From Emticicia aquatica (GTDB lineage Bacteria; Bacteroidota; Bacteroidia; Cytophagales; Spirosomataceae), in the NCBI RefSeq assembly GCF_923079645.1, contig NZ_CAKLPY010000001.1:248001-312000 (forward strand): a stretch of 64,000 nucleotides of DNA. Direction: 5' to 3'. Below the pieces are notes generated by a model. The model saw nothing but the letters and a program-made list of their open reading frames with translations, did no database searches and was not told where the DNA came from. Of this stretch, positions 39,079 through 49,531 are shown piece after piece. Both the position numbers and the translations under genes were made by a program. Position 1 is the first letter of the stretch, and every line of letters starts with the position of its first letter.

Positions 39079-39762
39079 TTAAAATATGCCCTCGTCAGCG
39101 AAGCTAAAATAGCCGTTATCACTAAAAATGAGGTGGTCAAGTACAGGAATATCAAGCATACGACCTGATTCTTTCACTTTTTTCGTTAAATCTTTATCCG
39201 CTTGGCTCGGAGTCAAATTGCCCGAAGGATGATTATGCACCAATATTATTGCAGAAGCTAAATGTTCAATTGCAGCCTTAAAAATCATTTTTGGGTCGGC
39301 TACCGTTCCTGCAACTCCTCCGATACTTATTTGCTGTGGACGAATAATTTCATTGGCTCTGTTAAGTAACAAAACCCAAAATTGTTCGTGTGTTAAATCC
39401 ATCAAATAGGGTCGAATTGCTTCGTACGCATCGGCAGATGAACCAACTTTTGGTTTCTTGATAACTTCACTTTCCTTTCTTCGTCGTCCGAGTTCTAAAG
39501 CTGAGGCAATCGAAATGGCTTTTGCTTCGCCAATTCCTTTGAACTTAATTAAATCATTGATACTTAATTTGGCAAGCTCATTAAGGTTATTGTTGACACT
39601 CTGCAAAATTAATTTTGATAAATCTACTGCTGATAATTCTCGTGAACCCGAGCCAATCAATATTGCAATTAGTTCGGCGTCAGTTAGGGCTGCTTTGCCT
39701 TTCATCAAGAGTTTTTCTCTTGGACGGTCTTCTTCAGCCCACGAAAGAATATTATTTATCAT
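39079..39762 (-). CDS. radC: RadC family JAMM-domain protein
   Basis: 227 residues. An N-terminal helix-hairpin-helix region (LIKFKGIGEAKAISI) is followed by an MPN/JAMM-type domain with VHNHPSGNLTPSQADKDLT around 172-190, which carries the H-x-H...D metal set. The family was historically linked to DNA repair, but its actual activity is uncertain. Monocistronic. Confidence 0.95.
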   Translation of the reverse strand: MINNILSWAEEDRPREKLLMKGKAALTDAELIAILIGSGSRELSAVDLSKLILQSVNNNLNELAKLSINDLIKFKGIGEAKAISIASALELGRRRKESEVIKKPKVGSSADAYEAIRPYLMDLTHEQFWVLLLNRANEIIRPQQISIGGVAGTVADPKMIFKAAIEHLASAIILVHNHPSGNLTPSQADKDLTKKVKESGRMLDIPVLDHLIFSDNGYFSFADEGIF

Positions 39763-39859
39763 GCTTTGTCATTGTGTTTTTAGCTTGAAATAATCATTAC
39801 TTAAAAATATTTAATTTCATGGCTAAAAACTGCTGACTATTTTTTATCAAAACTGAAAC

Positions 39860-39893
39860 AAAAAATGCTCACGGAGAACATATTCCATGAGCA
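39860..39893 (-). terminator. rpsT terminator
   Basis: Arms TGCTCACGGA (39866-39875) and TCCATGAGCA (39884-39893), one mismatch, T tract on the minus strand. Confidence 0.72.
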
Positions 39894-39910
39894 AAATATT
39901 GAATTTCTTT

Positions 39911-39940
39911 GGGGTTACACTCCGCTGGGCGGCATTCCGC
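39911..39940. repeat. GC-rich palindromic patch after rpsT
   Basis: In otherwise AT-rich DNA, CCGC-TGG-GCGG-CATT-CCGC (39922-39940) can form either of two competing small hairpins sharing the central GCGG. It resembles an intergenic REP-type fragment; no second copy is seen in this window. Confidence 0.35.
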
Positions 39941-39944
39941 GAAA

Positions 39945-40199
39945 TTACGCTAATGTAGCGATGTGCTTAGCCAAACCTGATTTCAAGTTTGCTGCTTTGT
40001 TTTTATGAATAACGTTCTTACGAGCTAATTTATCCAAAGCAGAAGCTGCAGTTTTGAACAATTCTGTAGCGGCTAATTTATCGTTAAGACCACGTAACTT
40101 TCTAACCAAAGTACGAGTTGTTTTGTGTTGGTAACGATTTCTCAAACGCTTAGTTTCGTTTGCTCTGATACGCTTTAATGCTGACTTATGATTTGCCAT
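39945..40199 (-). CDS. rpsT: 30S ribosomal protein S20
   Basis: 84 residues, basic, helical. The N-terminus [21 protein letters not shown] and the conserved [17 protein letters not shown] segment identify S20, a primary 16S rRNA-binding protein. Monocistronic. TAATTTTG on the minus strand at 40241-40248 is a likely -7 element. Confidence 0.98.
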   Translation of the reverse strand: MANHKSALKRIRANETKRLRNRYQHKTTRTLVRKLRGLNDKLAATELFKTAASALDKLARKNVIHKNKAANLKSGLAKHIATLA

Positions 40200-40240
40200 T
40201 GTATTTTATATAATAATTGTCTTACTCTGAAATTGGACTG

Positions 40241-40248
40241 CAAAATTA
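40241..40248 (-). promoter_or_regulatory. Putative rpsT -7 element
   Basis: TAATTTTG on the minus strand matches TAnnTTTG, 42 nt before the rpsT ATG; no clear -33 box. Confidence 0.4.
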
Positions 40249-40293
40249 AGGAAATAATATTAAATAAAAAACTTAAACTAAAATATTTTCATA

Positions 40294-40334
40294 AAAAAAG
40301 CGGTACTGTATGTTACAAACAGTACCGCTTTTGT
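40294..40334 (-). terminator. Terminator after Dabb-domain gene
   Basis: Perfect 14-bp arms AAAAGCGGTACTGT (40296-40309) and ACAGTACCGCTTTT (40319-40332), loop ATGTTACAA. Confidence 0.85.
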
Positions 40335-40372
40335 TTTTAAACTATTGAACGAACTACCTCGAACAGAAGTTT

Positions 40373-40786
40373 TTACTTAATCTCTGAATTGATAACTAAA
40401 ACTTTTTCCCAATTCTCACCATTTGCTTTTTCAAATGATTGGTATTGAACACTTTCACGGAATTTCTCCACCTCAGCATCAGTTCTGAAAGTAAGGTAGT
40501 GCATTACGTCGTATTCAGCTTTTGTATTTTCTTCGTTAAAAGTTTTACCTGCTGAATAACTAGCTATTTCTGGTAATTCACGTTTCAAATCTTGAAAACC
40601 ATCCATGTGTTTTTTGATTGCTTCTGCTGAAGTACCTTGTTTGAATTTAAAACAAACAATGCGTTGCTTTTGTGCTTTTGGAGGCGTGTATGCCGAACCA
40701 TAAGCTACCATTAAAAAAGCGAACAATCCAAGTGCCAATGCTGGCATTAAATATCTTAATAACGATTTTTTCTGTGTCTGACTCAT
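40373..40786 (-). CDS. Membrane-anchored Dabb (stress-responsive A/B barrel) protein
   Basis: 137 residues from the ATG at 40786; the longer frame from 40855 overlaps the -7-like TATATTTG at 40822-40829 (minus), so the shorter start is preferred. One N-terminal membrane helix (about 11-30), then a Dabb ferredoxin-like dimeric barrel: IVCFKFKQGTSAEAIKKHMDGF, YDVMHYLTFRT and YQSFEKANGENWEKVLVIN. The enzyme or binding role is unknown; Dabb proteins range from cyclases to stress proteins. Confidence 0.85.
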   Translation of the reverse strand: MSQTQKKSLLRYLMPALALGLFAFLMVAYGSAYTPPKAQKQRIVCFKFKQGTSAEAIKKHMDGFQDLKRELPEIASYSAGKTFNEENTKAEYDVMHYLTFRTDAEVEKFRESVQYQSFEKANGENWEKVLVINSEIK

Positions 40787-41149
40787 TTCTGTATATCCGA
40801 ATAATATTTTGTAATATGATGCAAATATAACAGAAATTATTTGAATATGTTGCATTATTTCAAGAAAATATTTTATTGTTTCCGTAAAAATAATGTTTTA
40901 CCAAATATTATTTGGTTTCGAGCGTATTTTACAAAACTGATATTTGTCAATAAAAATTAAAATAATTTAGATTTAGGTTTTATTTTTTAGTGTTTTTCTA
41001 AGAAAAATATTATTTATTTAGAAAGTAGGTTTTAAATTTAATGCTTATGCTTTTAAAAATGATATTTTTCTGAAATGTAAGTGTAAGTATGAAGTTTTTT
41101 AGAAAATACAAGAAAAAATATTTTATTTTGGGAATAAAAATCCACAAAA
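40787..41149. other. Divergent intergenic region, Dabb/zinc phospholipase-like genes
   Basis: About 360 nt, very AT-rich, no gene. It contains TATATTTG on the minus strand (40822-40829), a probable -7 element for the Dabb gene, and a small palindrome ACCAAAT-ATT-ATTTGGT (40900-40916). Confidence 0.4.
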
Positions 41150-42208
41150 ATGGCAAAAAAGAGTGAGTGCAACGATTGTTTTCGGGAAATAGTACATTTG
41201 AGTTTGGCAAAAGGGAAGATTTTAGTTTTTTGTAGTGCTATCATTGTATTAAAATCTACGGGCTGGCAAACCAAAAAAGAATTTCCAATGGTTTGGGGAT
41301 TTTTTGGTCATCAAAAGATAAACCGTTTGGCCGTTTTTACGCTTCCGCCCGAAATGTTTGGATTTTATAAAAAGAATATTGATTTCATTACAGAAAATGC
41401 CGTTAATCCTGACCAAAGGCGTTATGCTGTGAAAGAAGAAGCTCCCCGACACTTTATTGATTTAGATATTTATAAAGATTCCTTGAAGTTGCTTTTACCT
41501 ACTTTTTCTTGGCGGGAAGCAGCAGAAAAACTTTCGGAAGATACCTTAAATCGACATGGAATTGTGCCTTGGCATATCAATTTTATGAAATTTCAATTAA
41601 CCGAAGCTTTTCGAAAAAAAGATGCTCGACGAATTTTGATGCTTTCGGCTGATATTGGGCATTATATTGCCGATGCCAATGTACCGCTGCACACAACAAA
41701 AAATTATAACGGACAATTGACTAACCAAATTGGAATTCATGGTTTTTGGGAAAGCCGATTACCTGAGTTGTTTTCTGAGGAATATGATTTTTTTGTTGGT
41801 CAAGCCGAATATGTTCAGATTCCTCAAAAGCGTGCGTGGCAGGCCGTGATGAATGCTCATGCTGCACTGGATTCAGTTTTAATTTTTGAACGCAAATTAA
41901 CTAATCAATTTTCAGATGATAAAAAATTTGGTTTTGATGAGCGAAATGGCGTTACGATGAAAAATTATTCTAAAGAGTTTTCAATGCGTTACCATGAAAT
42001 GCTCAAAAATCAAGTTGAACGCCAAATGCGTGCGTCAATTAAAATGGTTGGTGATTTTTGGTTGACTTGTTGGATTGATGCGGGACAGCCAGATTTGACT
42101 CAATTACTTAATTATCAGTTAAGTAAAGATGAAAAAGAAGCCGATGATTTGGAGAAAAAATCTTGGCTACAAAAGGTTTTTGATGTGAGAAAAGAGGGTG
42201 ATAATTGA
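41150..42208 (+). CDS. Zinc-dependent phospholipase C/S1-P1 nuclease-fold protein
   Basis: 352 residues. The mature part begins like the family, with Trp and His near the start (WGFFGHQKINRLAVF), where the N-terminal Trp and His are zinc ligands in phospholipase C and P1 nuclease. Further ligands are expected in HFIDLDIY, ADIGHYIADANVPLHTTKNY and GIHGFWESRLPE. Upstream is a leader with a hydrophobic patch (ILVFCSAIIVL) that may act as an export signal; the exact start is uncertain, as several start codons are in frame. Exported hydrolase of unknown substrate. Confidence 0.82.
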   Translation: MAKKSECNDCFREIVHLSLAKGKILVFCSAIIVLKSTGWQTKKEFPMVWGFFGHQKINRLAVFTLPPEMFGFYKKNIDFITENAVNPDQRRYAVKEEAPRHFIDLDIYKDSLKLLLPTFSWREAAEKLSEDTLNRHGIVPWHINFMKFQLTEAFRKKDARRILMLSADIGHYIADANVPLHTTKNYNGQLTNQIGIHGFWESRLPELFSEEYDFFVGQAEYVQIPQKRAWQAVMNAHAALDSVLIFERKLTNQFSDDKKFGFDERNGVTMKNYSKEFSMRYHEMLKNQVERQMRASIKMVGDFWLTCWIDAGQPDLTQLLNYQLSKDEKEADDLEKKSWLQKVFDVRKEGDN

Positions 42209-42210
42209 CA

Positions 42211-42256
42211 ATTATTTCCGCAGAGAAATACCAATAGTACTTCTCTGCGGAATAAT
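42211..42256. terminator. Hairpin between convergent genes
   Basis: Arms TTCCGCAGAGAA (42216-42227) and TTCTCTGCGGAA (42241-42252) with further AT pairing outside; no long T tract. Probable terminator for both sides. Confidence 0.65.
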
Positions 42257-42261
42257 AGAGA

Positions 42262-42603
42262 TTAAATATTAATTGTTTTCTTTTTCTCAAGATACCTCTT
42301 TACAATGCTATTTAATTGCTTTATCCTTCTTCTTGAAATATTCACTTTCATATTATTAAGTAGCAATAATTCGCCTAATTGATAGTTATTAATAAATTGA
42401 AGATTGATAAGATAAGCTCTATTTGGACGAATAAAGCCACATTCTTCCCCTATACGCTTGTGAATCTGCCCTATGGTTGTTGCAACGATTTTATTTCTAC
42501 CTTTATAGTAATGAATTATCGTATAGTTTATGTTGGCTTCAAAATATGCCACATCTTCGGAGAATAATTTGGTTCTACCTCCAACTTCTATTGCTGTTTT
42601 CAT
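42262..42603 (-). CDS. Standalone LytTR DNA-binding protein
   Basis: 113 residues, a single LytTR domain (FEANINYTIIHYY, GFIRPNRAYLINLQFINNY, VNISRRRIKQL) with a short basic tail. No receiver or sensor. Clearly related to the LytTR protein at 9177. It lies 64 nt downstream of, and on the same strand as, the BclA-C-like surface-protein gene, so the two may be co-transcribed. Confidence 0.88.
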   Translation of the reverse strand: MKTAIEVGGRTKLFSEDVAYFEANINYTIIHYYKGRNKIVATTIGQIHKRIGEECGFIRPNRAYLINLQFINNYQLGELLLLNNMKVNISRRRIKQLNSIVKRYLEKKKTINI

Positions 42604-42667
42604 TTGGCATCATATTTAATCAATAGGAAAAAAGCTCATTTAGCATATTTGCTATTGAATGAAAGTG

Positions 42668-43417
42668 CTATTGGATGCGAGTGATGACTAGATTTGCTGT
42701 AACAGCACGAGTTCCACCTGCAGTTGGATTGATTGTAAGAGCAATTGGATTGCCACTCGGATTGACAACTTGAAGTAACGAATTTGGTAATGTTGTTGTA
42801 ATCATTGTGTGGCCACTTATTTGGCTTGTGCCTGTTGCACGCCCCACCACGCTTGTTGGAATATCAGTGCCGTTTAGTTGCAAAATTAGTTGTCCAGCTT
42901 CGGCAATACTTACCTGCCAATCAACCAAATAAATCCCTACTGAAGGGATAGAAAACTGGCTGGTATTTATACGTGTGATAATTCCATTAGATATGCCATT
43001 TTGTGGAAATTGAACTGCTGCACCTGCTGCAATGGTAGCGGTATTATCGCCAGGCATAAGGGCATAAAATTCAGCAAATGTTAAGATATTCCCTAAAACA
43101 CCCCATTTGCTGCCATTCCAATAATAAAAACCAGGAGAAACATTATTTGGGGGAATACCCACAGTAGCGGTGTTATACACAAATAATGAAGTAGCAGGCG
43201 AAATGATAGTACTGACATCGGTCGGTGATGTTAAACTGACACGAGGAATTAGTACTCCTTTATTGTTAGCTGCTACTTCAAACATTGCGGAGGGATTATT
43301 TTGGGCAAATGTAGCCGCATTAAAACTAAAAGTAATGAGCCAAACGATAGAAGTGATTTTTGCGGCACTCCGTAAATTACCTGAAATAGAGATGGATGTG
43401 CGAATAAGTTTTTTCAT
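42668..43417 (-). CDS. Exported surface protein with C-terminal BclA-C/C1q-like domain
   Basis: 249 residues from the ATG at 43417; starts further upstream (43435, 43522) only add a poorly signal-like leader. Signal peptide ends near ATFAQ. Residues about 45-115 are a Bacteroidota surface head module (KGVLIPRVSLTSPTD, SLFVYNTA, PGFYYWNGSKWG). The last 130 residues (FAEFYALMPGDNTATIAAG to VTANLVITRIQ) resemble the trimeric C-terminal domain of Bacillus BclA, a TNF/C1q-like jelly roll. Likely a trimeric adhesin or appendage tip. Domain call is by pattern recognition. Confidence 0.72.
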   Translation of the reverse strand: MKKLIRTSISISGNLRSAAKITSIVWLITFSFNAATFAQNNPSAMFEVAANNKGVLIPRVSLTSPTDVSTIISPATSLFVYNTATVGIPPNNVSPGFYYWNGSKWGVLGNILTFAEFYALMPGDNTATIAAGAAVQFPQNGISNGIITRINTSQFSIPSVGIYLVDWQVSIAEAGQLILQLNGTDIPTSVVGRATGTSQISGHTMITTTLPNSLLQVVNPSGNPIALTINPTAGGTRAVTANLVITRIQ

Positions 43418-43435
43418 TTTTAATAATGTTTTCAT

Positions 43436-43740
43436 GTTAAAAGAGAGTAAAAAATGTAAATTGTTGAAGAAGGATTTCAATACCGTTAACATATTTCTTG
43501 GGATGTAGGCTTGACTTACCAAGCAAATATTATACTTGTGAAATACCTTTTACTCTGCAAAGTTGAACCGAATATTCGTAGTAAGTATTACATAATTATA
43601 TCTATTATTTACTTAATTCACACATTTATGAACAAAATAAGAGAAGTAATAATTATAAATAAATTAAGGTGATTGGGCGGTAGCAAACTAAAGTTGACAT
43701 TGAAAATATTTATCTGAGAAAATTGTAATCTTTGAGTATA
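43436..43740. other. Intergenic region upstream of BclA-like gene
   Basis: About 300 nt, AT-rich, without a gene. It presumably carries the promoter for the BclA-like gene; I see only near-matches to TAnnTTTG on the minus strand. Confidence 0.35.
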
Positions 43741-43784
43741 AAAAAACTCAATCTAAGAAAGGAGGTTTAGATTGAGTTTTAAAA
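43741..43784 (-). terminator. Terminator of the NagX-like gene
   Basis: Perfect 14-bp arms AAAACTCAATCTAA (43743-43756) and TTAGATTGAGTTTT (43767-43780); T tract on the minus strand. The transcript's loop reads ACCTCCTTTC, identical to the anti-Shine-Dalgarno tail of 16S rRNA. Confidence 0.82.
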
Positions 43785-43818
43785 CTTGGTGTATCTTTAT
43801 GCTGAAATATTAAAATTC

Positions 43819-44997
43819 TTAGATTCTAATAAATATTTTTTTCTTAAATAGCCAATTTAAAATTAACCAATAAAGTAATAGCATTAATCCCCCATGAACG
43901 AGTGATTGGTAAGGAATTCCGAAAATTGCTCCATAGTTTTCTCCCAAGTGAATTTTGAGTGATTTTGAAATATAAACACCCAACGCATCAGCAATACAAT
44001 AGGCCGCAATCGAATTCATTCCGATTACTTTCAAGAAATAAAACCAATCTTGTTTTTGCTTTAAATCAACAATCCAGTAAAAAAAAGCTAAGAATAGAAA
44101 GCACCATCCTCCGCTAAAAAGTACCCAAGTTGGTGTCCAGATTCGTTTCACATTTGGACAAATGCCTGATAAATTTAAAATTAATCCTATTGAAAGACCA
44201 GAAATGCCCAAAATGACAAATGTTTTTAGTTTTTCGTTTGCTAAAGAATCAGATTTTAAGATATTTCCTGCAAGAAGTCCCAAAATCATTGTGCCGAGAG
44301 TTGGAATAAAACTCAAAGTTGCATAACCGCCCCCATTGAAAAGAAAAGGTTTTTCTCTTGGAAATAGATTCAAAAACCATTGGTCAAATGCCCAAGCAAG
44401 GTTTGTGTTTTTGTTCCAATGAGCTGCAAATCCCGTTAGATTATGTTCCCAATTTGGTGAAACACCTGTATTAGCATAGTTGAAATTCGCATCTGGTAGC
44501 GGATAAAGTGCAAAAGCTAGCCAATAACCAACAAGAATAATGACAAGTGCCGAAATCTGAACTTTCTGCGAACGAAAGCCTAACAAAAATAAGATTGGAT
44601 AACCTAAACCGATTTGGCTGAGGGTATCTTCAAAAGTAAAATAAGTTTGAGTTTTGTATTGTGAACGAAGAAAAATTCCAAGCAAAATAAGTATCAAAGA
44701 ACGTTTGAGTGCATGTACAAAAACGGTGCTAAAACTACTTTCTTGTGTTAATCTATTAGCGATTGAATAGGGCAGAACCACGCCAACTAAAAACGAAAAC
44801 GACGGCTGTATCAAATCATGTAATGAGCAGCCAATCCATTCGACGTGGTCTTGGTGAAAGGCTAAAAAAGCCCAAAATGAGCTTTCTGGCAAGGCGTCAG
44901 CAACTTTATGAAAGCTGAGTACTTCGCCCATCATGAGCAGCATAACAAACCCACGATAGACATCGGCCGATGTGAGTCTTACAGGTAAAGAAGGCAT
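43819..44997 (-). CDS. NagX-like heparan-alpha-glucosaminide N-acetyltransferase family protein (DUF5009)
   Basis: 392 residues, about ten membrane helices. The N-terminus RLTSADVYRGFVMLLMMGE is the DUF5009/HGSNAT signature, with the acceptor-side residues in the loop FHQDHVEWIGCSLHDLIQPSFSFLVGV. Members transfer acyl groups across the membrane to amino sugars; some lie in N-acetylglucosamine-use loci. No sugar genes are adjacent here; function by family only. Confidence 0.87.
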   Translation of the reverse strand: MPSLPVRLTSADVYRGFVMLLMMGEVLSFHKVADALPESSFWAFLAFHQDHVEWIGCSLHDLIQPSFSFLVGVVLPYSIANRLTQESSFSTVFVHALKRSLILILLGIFLRSQYKTQTYFTFEDTLSQIGLGYPILFLLGFRSQKVQISALVIILVGYWLAFALYPLPDANFNYANTGVSPNWEHNLTGFAAHWNKNTNLAWAFDQWFLNLFPREKPFLFNGGGYATLSFIPTLGTMILGLLAGNILKSDSLANEKLKTFVILGISGLSIGLILNLSGICPNVKRIWTPTWVLFSGGWCFLFLAFFYWIVDLKQKQDWFYFLKVIGMNSIAAYCIADALGVYISKSLKIHLGENYGAIFGIPYQSLVHGGLMLLLYWLILNWLFKKKIFIRI

Positions 44998-45093
44998 AGT
45001 TTTAGGGGTTAAATATGCCTTAAAGATAATAAAATTATACTATTATAAAATCAAATGATTGAGAGACATTATGCCTCTCAATCGTTTAATTAA

Positions 45094-46083
45094 TTATAAT
45101 CGAACAACTACACGGCCAATTTGCTTTCCTGCTAATATTTTTTTGATTTCCTTCGTTAAGTTTTTTAAGGTAATTGTTTTAGTGATTTCTCGTAAATCTG
45201 ATGGTTTCCAGTTTTTTGCGAGGTTTTTCCAAAGCTTTTTACGCCATTCAATATCACATTCTGACGAATCAATACCAAACATAGAAACGCCACGTAATAT
45301 GAAAGGAAACACGCTCGTCGGTAATTCTGGAGAATTTACTAAACCACAAATAGCCACTACGCCATTGTATTGCATAGATTTCAGAATAGTTGCTAACATA
45401 TTTCCGCCCACAGTATCAACACAGCCAGCATAAATTCCTTTCAAAAGTGGGCGATTAGATTTATCATCTATTTCTTCTCGTGAAATAACCTCTTTTGCAC
45501 CGATTTTTAACAGAAATTCTCTGCCTTCGGGTTTGCCTGTTACACCTACAACATGAAATCCTAATTTTGACAAAATCATTACTGCCATCGTACCAACGCC
45601 ACCTGTTGCACCTGTTACAATTACTTTTCCGTTTGCTGGTTTTAGCCCGTTTTGTAGTAGTTTGTCGATACATAAGGCGGCTGTCAAACCTGCCGTTCCG
45701 AAAATCATACTTTCTTTGGGTTTTAGTCCACGAGGAAGTTTGACAACCCATTTTGCAGGAACACGAATGTACTGCCCGAAACCTCCCGATGTATTCATTC
45801 CGAGGTCGAAGCCTGTTACTAAAACTTTGTCTCCTTTTTGAAAATCCGTAGAAATACTTTCTTCTACCACACCTGCTGCGTCAATTCCAGGCGTATGAGG
45901 ATAAGAGCGAGTAACACCACGATTACCTATTGAAGAAAGAGCATCTTTATAATTTAAGGAAGAATAATTTACTTTAATTAACACTTCGCCAGTGGGTAAA
46001 TCTTCGATTTTTCGCTCAATAATTGCTTGTGCAAATGTTTTATCTTCTTTTTCTGTGACGTAAAATGCTTGAAATGTTGACAT
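45094..46083 (-). CDS. AcuI/YhdH-type NADPH quinone (acrylyl-CoA) oxidoreductase
   Basis: 329 residues from the ATG at 46083 (MSTFQAFYVTEKED); the frame upstream to 46155 lacks family similarity. Zinc-independent medium-chain dehydrogenase: NYSSLNYKDALS, HTPGIDAAGVV, the cofactor loop VTGATGGVGTMAVMIL and the end SEYDIEWR-like segment SSECDIEWRKKLW typical of YhdH/AcuI. AcuI reduces acrylyl-CoA to propionyl-CoA; the general annotation is quinone reductase. Monocistronic. Confidence 0.9.
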   Translation of the reverse strand: MSTFQAFYVTEKEDKTFAQAIIERKIEDLPTGEVLIKVNYSSLNYKDALSSIGNRGVTRSYPHTPGIDAAGVVEESISTDFQKGDKVLVTGFDLGMNTSGGFGQYIRVPAKWVVKLPRGLKPKESMIFGTAGLTAALCIDKLLQNGLKPANGKVIVTGATGGVGTMAVMILSKLGFHVVGVTGKPEGREFLLKIGAKEVISREEIDDKSNRPLLKGIYAGCVDTVGGNMLATILKSMQYNGVVAICGLVNSPELPTSVFPFILRGVSMFGIDSSECDIEWRKKLWKNLAKNWKPSDLREITKTITLKNLTKEIKKILAGKQIGRVVVRL

Positions 46084-46244
46084 TTGTATGATTTTAGATT
46101 GAAATGTTGTACTCGTTTTAATTTGAAAGACATTAAAAATACTTTTTTTGTTCAAGAAATGATTATTTTTAATGCGTTTAACTAAGTTTTTTAAGCATTA
46201 AATTTTGCTTGAAAAAATTGCTTAAAATTTATTAATAGAAGAAA

Positions 46245-46670
46245 ATGATAGATATTGGCCGAAAAATTACCGTTGTATTGCTAATAATTTGGTGGGGGGC
46301 ATTTACATTTTACGCAGGAATTGTTGTTCCGATTGGAATGCGAGTTTTGGGTAGCCACACCAAAATGGGTTTTATTACGCAGGCCGTAACAAACTATCTT
46401 AATTATTTTAGTATCATCATTTTTGTAGGCACTGCTTTTCAGTATCGAACACAAAAAAAGCTTTTTGGATTAAGTATTTTATTGATTTTTCTTCAAATAA
46501 CACTTTTTATACTTCACTTTAAATTGAATTTATTTCTTGATTTTCAGTTGTTTATCGTAAAATCTAAAGCTAGTTTTTATCTCTTTCATCGAATATATTT
46601 ACTTATTTCTACACTTATTTGGTTGCTTTTGAGTACTATAATTTTGGTTGAAGTGAAAAATAATAATTGA
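46245..46670 (+). CDS. Four-helix membrane protein, function unknown
   Basis: 141 residues with four hydrophobic helices (about 8-28, 45-65, 72-92, 112-135). The N-terminal half (WWGAFTFYAGIVVPIG) is reminiscent of DUF4149/TMEM205-like proteins, but the match is weak. Divergent from the oxidoreductase gene. No further prediction. Confidence 0.7.
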   Translation: MIDIGRKITVVLLIIWWGAFTFYAGIVVPIGMRVLGSHTKMGFITQAVTNYLNYFSIIIFVGTAFQYRTQKKLFGLSILLIFLQITLFILHFKLNLFLDFQLFIVKSKASFYLFHRIYLLISTLIWLLLSTIILVEVKNNN

Positions 46671-46683
46671 TAGGAATGAAATT

Positions 46684-47229
46684 TTACTCAACAATCTGCC
46701 AACTTGGCGGAGATGTTTCAAATCCAGATTGTGGACGAAAATAAGAATAACGGTTACTTTTTCCGAAAATTTGTATTTCTGTTAAAATCGTTTTATTACC
46801 AATTTCAATAAAATCAGGGAGTGTATTGGTCGGATAGACAACCGCTGAACTTTCACTATAATTTGTAAAAACGAAAGCAATCGGTAAAATATATTCACCT
46901 TCGTAACCCAAACCTAAAAGTGGGAGTTTTTTTAGCCCTTTTTTTATATTTCCACCAAAATTGAGATTTTGTTCAAATTGAGGTGTCATTAAAGGATAGA
47001 AAACTTCTATATCCTCGATTTTTCCAACACGATTAACAAAAAATTTGACATAAATTCTTCCATAGAGGCTTGATAAAATAGCATTTTTGGGATAGCTGAT
47101 GTGTTTTTTTGCCAACTCAAAAAATACTGGATTTCTGTCTAAATCTTTTTGTGCAACGCAATGAGCAGAGATAAATATTCCGATGTAAACAAAATGAAGT
47201 TTAATATTTTGAGTGAATTGAGCGTACAT
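46684..47229 (-). CDS. Exported protein with TonB C-terminal-like domain
   Basis: 181 residues. N-terminal signal (HFVYIGIFISAHCVAQ). The segment ISYPKNAILSSLYGRIYVKFFVNRVGKIEDIEVF matches the core pattern of the TonB C-terminal fold (YP..A....G.v.v.f.v...G.i.dv.v). There is no transmembrane/proline-rich TonB stalk, so it is not an energy transducer in the usual sense; a periplasmic TonB-like domain of unknown role. Confidence 0.72.
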   Translation of the reverse strand: MYAQFTQNIKLHFVYIGIFISAHCVAQKDLDRNPVFFELAKKHISYPKNAILSSLYGRIYVKFFVNRVGKIEDIEVFYPLMTPQFEQNLNFGGNIKKGLKKLPLLGLGYEGEYILPIAFVFTNYSESSAVVYPTNTLPDFIEIGNKTILTEIQIFGKSNRYSYFRPQSGFETSPPSWQIVE

Positions 47230-47322
47230 AATTCCTAATGAAATAATGTGAAATTTTGATGCGATTATTTACAAATTTGATTAATTATTAAAAGAAAAAC
47301 AAATTTTAAAATTCATACAAAT

Positions 47323-47364
47323 AACAAAAAAGGTCTTAAGATTTCTCCTAAGACCTTTTTTGTT
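47323..47364 (-). terminator. groEL terminator
   Basis: Arms AACAAAAAAGGTCTTA and TAAGACCTTTTTTGTT around a short loop, with a T tract on the minus strand. Confidence 0.85.
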
Positions 47365-47379
47365 AAATTTTGGTGTTTA

Positions 47380-49032
<1,653 letters not shown>

Positions 49033-49085
49033 TTAAATGATTGTAATGAGTGATTTTGCTGTTTAATTTTTTAGCTAATAGCCAA

Positions 49086-49361
49086 TTAAACTATTGCGTA
49101 GATATCAGACTCACGCATGATAAGATATTCTTTTCCATCAACTGTGATTTCAGTTCCAGCATATTTTCCATAAAGTACGCTATCACCTACTTTTACGATT
49201 GTTGGCTCATCTTTTTTGCCTGGTCCTGCTGCAACTACAATACCTTTTTGTGGTTTTTCTTTTGCAGTATCAGGTATGATGATACCAAATGCTGTTTTTT
49301 CTTCTGCCGGAGCAGCTTCTACCAATACTCTGTCTGCTAAAGGCTTAATGTTTACTGACAT
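49086..49361 (-). CDS. groES: Co-chaperonin GroES (Hsp10)
   Basis: 91 residues. [27 protein letters not shown], which includes the mobile loop, and the [21 protein letters not shown] roof region are diagnostic. First gene of the groES-groEL operon. Confidence 0.98.
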   Translation of the reverse strand: MSVNIKPLADRVLVEAAPAEEKTAFGIIIPDTAKEKPQKGIVVAAGPGKKDEPTIVKVGDSVLYGKYAGTEITVDGKEYLIMRESDIYAIV

Positions 49362-49531
49362 TTTATTCTGAATTTTTAGAGTTTAAAAAAATTAGATTGA
49401 GATAATAAATTTGGATATTAAAATAGAGATACCTATGTTTCAACTTTATTGCAGATGATTATTGTATCTCAAATCTTATACCTCAAATCTAGCATCTGAA
49501 TTATTGACGTGCTGACAGTTCCACAAAAGTT

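Noticed and set aside
43757..43766. GAAAGGAGGT as a Shine-Dalgarno site on the plus strand
   Set aside because: It is the loop of a terminator and no plus-strand start codon with a credible gene follows.
45059..45433. 124-codon plus-strand open frame
   Set aside because: It lies wholly opposite the AcuI-type oxidoreductase gene, whose motifs and cofactor loop establish the real frame.
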